64,000 nucleotides of DNA from Podocnemis expansa (taxonomy: Eukaryota; Chordata; Testudines; Podocnemididae), in contig ML682008.1 of the NCBI GenBank assembly GCA_007922195.1, positions 8,960,877 through 9,024,876 on the forward strand, written 5' to 3'. The translations under genes were made by a program, and so were the position numbers. The notes under the pieces are model-generated. The model was not told the origin of the DNA and ran no database searches. It saw only the letters and a program-made list of their open reading frames with translations. How positions within the stretch are numbered: the first letter of the stretch is position 1; each line of letters starts with the position of its first letter. Positions 63,231 through 64,000 of the stretch are shown here, in pieces.

Positions 63231-63399
63231 TACATGATTTCTCTGGTTCATCCATAGTTATGAGGTTTAGAGTAAGCATGATGGATCATATTTTCAAACC
63301 AGCCTCTAAAATTTTGAAGCACAAATCACACTCACTCATGCAAAGTGAGCAGTTAGACACCAAAATACACCATGTACAAATATGAGTGCTGTTTGTGCC

Positions 63400-63900
63400 T
63401 TCAGCTGTGCCACGCTGTGAGCTCCGCTTTGCTCAGGGCTGTCCCTTCAATCCTTGTCCAGCCACTTCCCTCTGCGGGGCCTACTGTCTACTGCCTGGCC
63501 ACTTCACCAGTGGTGAGCAGAAGCGGGGAACCAGGCTCACCTGCTACTCTGGGCACCAACAAAGGGAACCTACAGAAGGCAGCCACTTGCTGGTCCCTTC
63601 CAACCCCTCAATCCATTTCCCAGGCTTTTGGGCCACTGCCTGTAGCCCTCAGCCCCTGCAAATTTCTGCAGCAAGCTTGAAGTTGTCTTTAGTTCCCCCA
63701 GCCCCTCCCTGCAGCACTACTCTGTCCGAGATACTAGCAGCCTTTAGTCTGCAAACCAGCTAGTCCTCCCTTCTTGATACCCAGCGAGTGACTGTTCCTG
63801 CATGGCCCTGCAGCTCTTATAAGGTCCTGCTGGGTCCTGATTGGTGACTCCTCTCAGCCCATCTTTAATTGGCTGCCTCCTGTGCAGCTTATCTAGAGCT
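63400..63900 (-). promoter_or_regulatory. Reverse-strand LTR/promoter-like block
   Basis: Read on the reverse strand it has two CCAAT boxes (plus-strand ATTGG at 63868-63872 and 63840-63844), then CTTATAAG, a TATA-like box, at 63816-63823, with spacing typical of a pol II promoter or LTR U3. The sequence beyond (63400-63780) is GC-richer than its surroundings. It may be an LTR. No viral coding sequence is seen. Two overlapping plus-strand frames (102 and 125 residues) have no homology. Confidence 0.4.
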
Positions 63901-63939
63901 CTATTAATCTATTAGTGGCCAGTATAGGGCAGACTCCCC

Positions 63940-63941
<2 letters not shown>

Positions 63942-64000
<59 letters not shown>
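63942..64000 (+). repeat. (TG)n microsatellite, cut by the window end
   Basis: An uninterrupted GT run of at least 29 units up to the last base. Confidence 0.97.

Overview
The window is vertebrate chromosomal DNA, almost all of it intron. Its only host gene content is four plus-strand coding exons of MAGI2 (membrane-associated guanylate kinase, WW and PDZ domain containing 2, also called S-SCAM). They lie at 22023-22114, 30935-31127, 41123-41362 and 61589-61774. Each has GT-AG borders, and the reading phases join across all three complete introns to give about 237 codons. Together they encode two PDZ domains and the linker between them, late in the MAGI2 scaffold: the fourth and fifth PDZ if the N-terminal PDZ0 is counted, PDZ3 and PDZ4 if it is not. 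The exons that should precede and follow lie outside the window.

The repeat content points to a reptile, most likely a turtle, with a softshell turtle possible. The repeats are CR1 LINEs (one roughly 2.4-kb copy plus solo 3' tails), a DIRS-like retrotransposon ruin, endogenous-retrovirus/LTR-like blocks, many non-autonomous hAT elements with 8-bp target duplications, MIR/CORE-SINE relics, and abundant palindromic elements with GG(G/C)TATG ends. The species assignment is inference from repeat style.

Layout: 1-22022 is upstream intron with foldback repeats, an LTR-like block (5.4-7.2 kb), a palindromic element (8.2-8.55 kb), an 861-bp GC-rich hAT element (11.0-11.9 kb), a 1.2-kb TIR element (18.4-19.6 kb) and a TTAAGTCGACTTAA-type palindrome array (19.9-20.2 kb). 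The 22.1-30.9 kb intron holds a cluster of palindromic elements (24.0-26.8 kb), a 400-bp assembly gap inside one of them, a GC-rich degenerate tandem array (26.8-27.5 kb) and a 519-bp hAT element. The 31.1-41.1 kb intron holds the DIRS-like ruin (33.1-38.1 kb) with younger insertions, and a probable solo LTR with a 48-bp-arm hairpin. The 41.4-61.6 kb intron holds a second LTR-like copy, a second copy of the 519-bp hAT element, the long CR1 nested in an older CR1, two more palindromic elements and a repeat-poor stretch at 57.9-59.7 kb. After the last exon come a MIR, a reverse-strand LTR/promoter-like block and a (TG)n microsatellite running off the window.

The most unusual signal is a group of palindromic elements that share their ends (GG(G/C)TATG) and carry flush 3-bp target duplications, which points to the PIF/Harbinger class. 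Their interiors are built from different palindromes that are all centred on TCGA (TTTCGAAA, AGTCGACT, AATCGATT, AATTCGAATT). No prokaryotic-type system, CRISPR array, rRNA or functional tRNA is visible.
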